Made by a program: the position numbers and the translations under genes. Under the pieces are notes generated by a model, which did not search any database, was not told the origin of the DNA, and saw only the letters and a list, made by a program, of their open reading frames with translations. From an uncultured Caulobacteraceae bacterium (GTDB lineage: Bacteria; Pseudomonadota; Alphaproteobacteria; Caulobacterales; TH1-2), in NCBI GenBank assembly GCA_937967425.1, contig CALBST010000038.1:1-8129 (forward strand): a stretch of 8,129 bases of DNA, in the 5' to 3' direction. Of this stretch, positions 6,565 to 8,129 are shown piece by piece (within the stretch, counting starts at the first letter, position 1; every line of letters begins with the position of its first letter).

Positions 6565-7908
6565 TCAGGCTGGACGCGGCAACCGTAACGAGGCGCGCAA
6601 ACCGCCTAGGGGGCTGCGGCTCAACAGAATATCGCCGCCGTGACTGCGGGCGACATCGCGCGCGATGGCGAGCCCAAGGCCGACGCCTTTTTGGTTTCGC
6701 GACCGCGTTTCGTCCAGGCGCGAGAAGGGCCGGAAAGCTTCTTCGTAGAGTTCTTCCGGGATGCCCGGCCCGTTATCGTCCACCGACACAATGGTGAACT
6801 GATCGCTGCTCGCGATTGAGACGCGGACCTTGTCGCCATGGGCGACGGCGTTGTCGATCAGATTGACCAGACAGCGCTTCAGTGCGCGCGCCCGCCCAGG
6901 GGTTGAAACGCTTTCGGCTGGGCCTTCGACCGCAACATCAGCGCCGTTCCGCGCGGCGTCGGCGACGATCTCGTCGACGGCCTTGGTGATCTCGACCAGT
7001 TCCGGCGCTTCGTCGGCGAGGCCTTTGGCGAAGGCGAGGTATTCGTCGAGCGTCTGCTCCATCTCGGCGAGATCGCGCTTAATGTCGTCGATTTCCGGCG
7101 ATTGCGGCATCATCGCAAGCTGCAGCTTGAGGCGCGTCAGCGGCGTACGCAGATCGTGGCTGACGCCGGCGAGCAATTGCGAGCGCTGATCGATGTGCTT
7201 CTTGATCCGTTGCCGCATATCCTGAAACGCCAGCGTCGCGCCGCGCACTTCGCGCGCGCCGCGGGCGCGGATGTAACCCGTATCCTCCCCGCGCCCGAAA
7301 CGCTCCATCGCGTCGGCCAGCTTTTCGATGGGCCGGACCTGGTTGCGGATGAAGATAATCGACACGATCAGCAGAAAGATCGTGGCGCCGGAAATCCACG
7401 CCACGAACAACGGGCCGGAGCGCGCCTGCACGCGGTCGCGATAAGCTTTAAGCTGCAAAACGCCATTTTCAATCGGCACGCGGATCAGCACTTGCGGGCC
7501 GGGGCAGGTTGAATCGTAGAAGACGTCGCGGTTGATGTCGGTCTGTAGCGCGCGCAGCAGATAGCGGTCGAGCGTCGATCCCCAAGCGCGGCAGCGCGGC
7601 ACGGCGAGTTCAGCGCCTGGCTGCAACTCGATCTCAAGCCGCAGCGGGCGCATCGCGTATTCGCGCAGCTGCTCGAAATTTTCCTGTGTAGGGTTGCGCT
7701 CATAAAGTTGGATGACGAGCGCGACGTCGGCGGCGACGCCTTGGCTCATGCGTTTCGAGGTCGCTTGCCAGTGATCGTCCAGGAACACGAGCGTGATGAT
7801 CAGCTGCAGCAGCGCCGCGGGCGCGACGATGATCAGGAACGTCCGCCAGTAGAGGCCTTTCGGCAGAATGTCGCGAAAGCGCAAGCGTGGTTTGGGCGTC
7901 GCGGTCAT
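6565..7908 (-). CDS. EnvZ-like sensor histidine kinase
   Basis: This is a membrane sensor kinase that should phosphorylate the regulator encoded just upstream. It has 447 residues from the ATG at 7908: first membrane helix about 23-43, a periplasmic domain of about 120 residues, second helix about 166-187, HAMP about 188-240, H-box GVSHDLRTPLTR (248-259) with phospho-acceptor His251, N-box Asn349 and Asn353, G1 DDNGPGIP (377-384) and G2 GVGLGLAI (408-415). Everything needed for autophosphorylation is present and the length is normal for EnvZ. The periplasmic domain holds Cys106 and Cys135, which could form a disulfide. The regulator's TGA shares its A with this ATG (TGATG); a TTG one codon earlier is less likely. 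The best homologue class is the alphaproteobacterial EnvZ-like kinases; the signal sensed is unknown. Confidence 0.92.
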   Translation of the reverse strand: MTATPKPRLRFRDILPKGLYWRTFLIIVAPAALLQLIITLVFLDDHWQATSKRMSQGVAADVALVIQLYERNPTQENFEQLREYAMRPLRLEIELQPGAELAVPRCRAWGSTLDRYLLRALQTDINRDVFYDSTCPGPQVLIRVPIENGVLQLKAYRDRVQARSGPLFVAWISGATIFLLIVSIIFIRNQVRPIEKLADAMERFGRGEDTGYIRARGAREVRGATLAFQDMRQRIKKHIDQRSQLLAGVSHDLRTPLTRLKLQLAMMPQSPEIDDIKRDLAEMEQTLDEYLAFAKGLADEAPELVEITKAVDEIVADAARNGADVAVEGPAESVSTPGRARALKRCLVNLIDNAVAHGDKVRVSIASSDQFTIVSVDDNGPGIPEELYEEAFRPFSRLDETRSRNQKGVGLGLAIARDVARSHGGDILLSRSPLGGLRASLRLPRPA

Positions 7909-8129
7909 CAATCGGCCGCCAGCCTGTAACCGACCCCGCGCACGGTCTGCAGGAAGACTGGCGCACGCGGGTCAACTTCCATTTTCCGCCGCAAGCGCGT
8001 CACTTGTACGTCGACCGAACGTTCAAGCCCGGCGCCGGTGCGCTTGGCCAACTCCTCACGGCTGATCACTTCGCCGGGCCGGGCGGCGAGAATGCGCAGC
8101 AGCGCGACCTCGGCTTCGGTGAGGCGGAC
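7908..8129 (-). CDS. OmpR-family response regulator, C-terminal DNA-binding part
   Basis: Only the last 73 residues are in the window; the receiver domain lies beyond 8129. The frame is in register with the window edge and ends in TGA at 7910-7908. The visible part is an OmpR/PhoB winged helix: LTEAEVALLRILAARPGEV, then SREELAKR, the recognition helix ERSVDVQVTRLRRKME, and the wing FLQTVRGVGYRL. SVDVQVTRLRRKME followed by DPRAP and the TVRGVGY wing is characteristic of OmpR relatives in alphaproteobacteria. It binds DNA as the output of the EnvZ-like kinase that follows with a one-base overlap, so the two are almost certainly one operon. Target genes cannot be read from the window. Confidence 0.93.
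   Translation of the reverse strand, partial: VRLTEAEVALLRILAARPGEVISREELAKRTGAGLERSVDVQVTRLRRKMEVDPRAPVFLQTVRGVGYRLAAD

Noticed and set aside
7909..7911. TTG start for the histidine kinase one codon before the ATG
   Set aside because: An ATG at 7908 gives the classic TGATG junction and needs no rare start codon.

Overview
The window is GC-rich and gene-dense, with eight protein genes, two of them cut by the window edges, and almost no spacer DNA. Gene content and protein style point to an alphaproteobacterium: an EnvZ/OmpR-type two-component pair of the alphaproteobacterial kind, an SthA-type transhydrogenase, and an actinobacterial/alphaproteobacterial-style QueE. A Caulobacterales- or Rhizobiales-like host is my guess and rests on protein style alone. 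I see no mobile element, tRNA, rRNA, CRISPR array or clear intrinsic terminator. This looks like chromosomal backbone rather than an acquired island.

Left half, 1-4361. A 5'-truncated gene of the ChaN/TIKI/erythromycin-esterase-like superfamily (+ strand) meets a RibD-C/DHFR-like reductase gene (- strand) tail to tail, with their stop codons overlapping by 4 nt. A spacer of about 100 bp holding a palindromic, operator-like element separates that reductase from a divergent gene for soluble pyridine nucleotide transhydrogenase (sthA). Next, on the same strand as sthA and 52 bp downstream, is a 2-oxoglutarate/Fe(II) oxygenase of the isopenicillin N synthase-like family. It runs into the queE gene on the opposite strand, again with a 4-nt overlap of stop codons.

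Right half, 4358-8129. All genes lie on the - strand, in transcription order: OmpR-family response regulator (C-terminal part only), EnvZ-like histidine kinase (TGATG junction with the regulator), a 93-bp gap, an Hsp70-like ATPase with no substrate-binding domain, and queE (ATGA overlap with the ATPase gene). The 93-bp gap contains an exact DnaA-box consensus and a one-mismatch box facing it in inverted orientation 4 bp away. It is therefore the best candidate control point in the window.

How the genes may work together: regulator and kinase form a signalling pair. The Hsp70-like protein and QueE are almost certainly co-translated, so an uncharacterised actin-fold ATPase is tied to the radical-SAM step of 7-deazaguanine (queuosine precursor) synthesis. 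SthA and the DHFR-like reductase both use pyridine nucleotides and share one divergent control region. The most unusual points are the hsp70-like/queE coupling and the inverted DnaA-box pair upstream of it.
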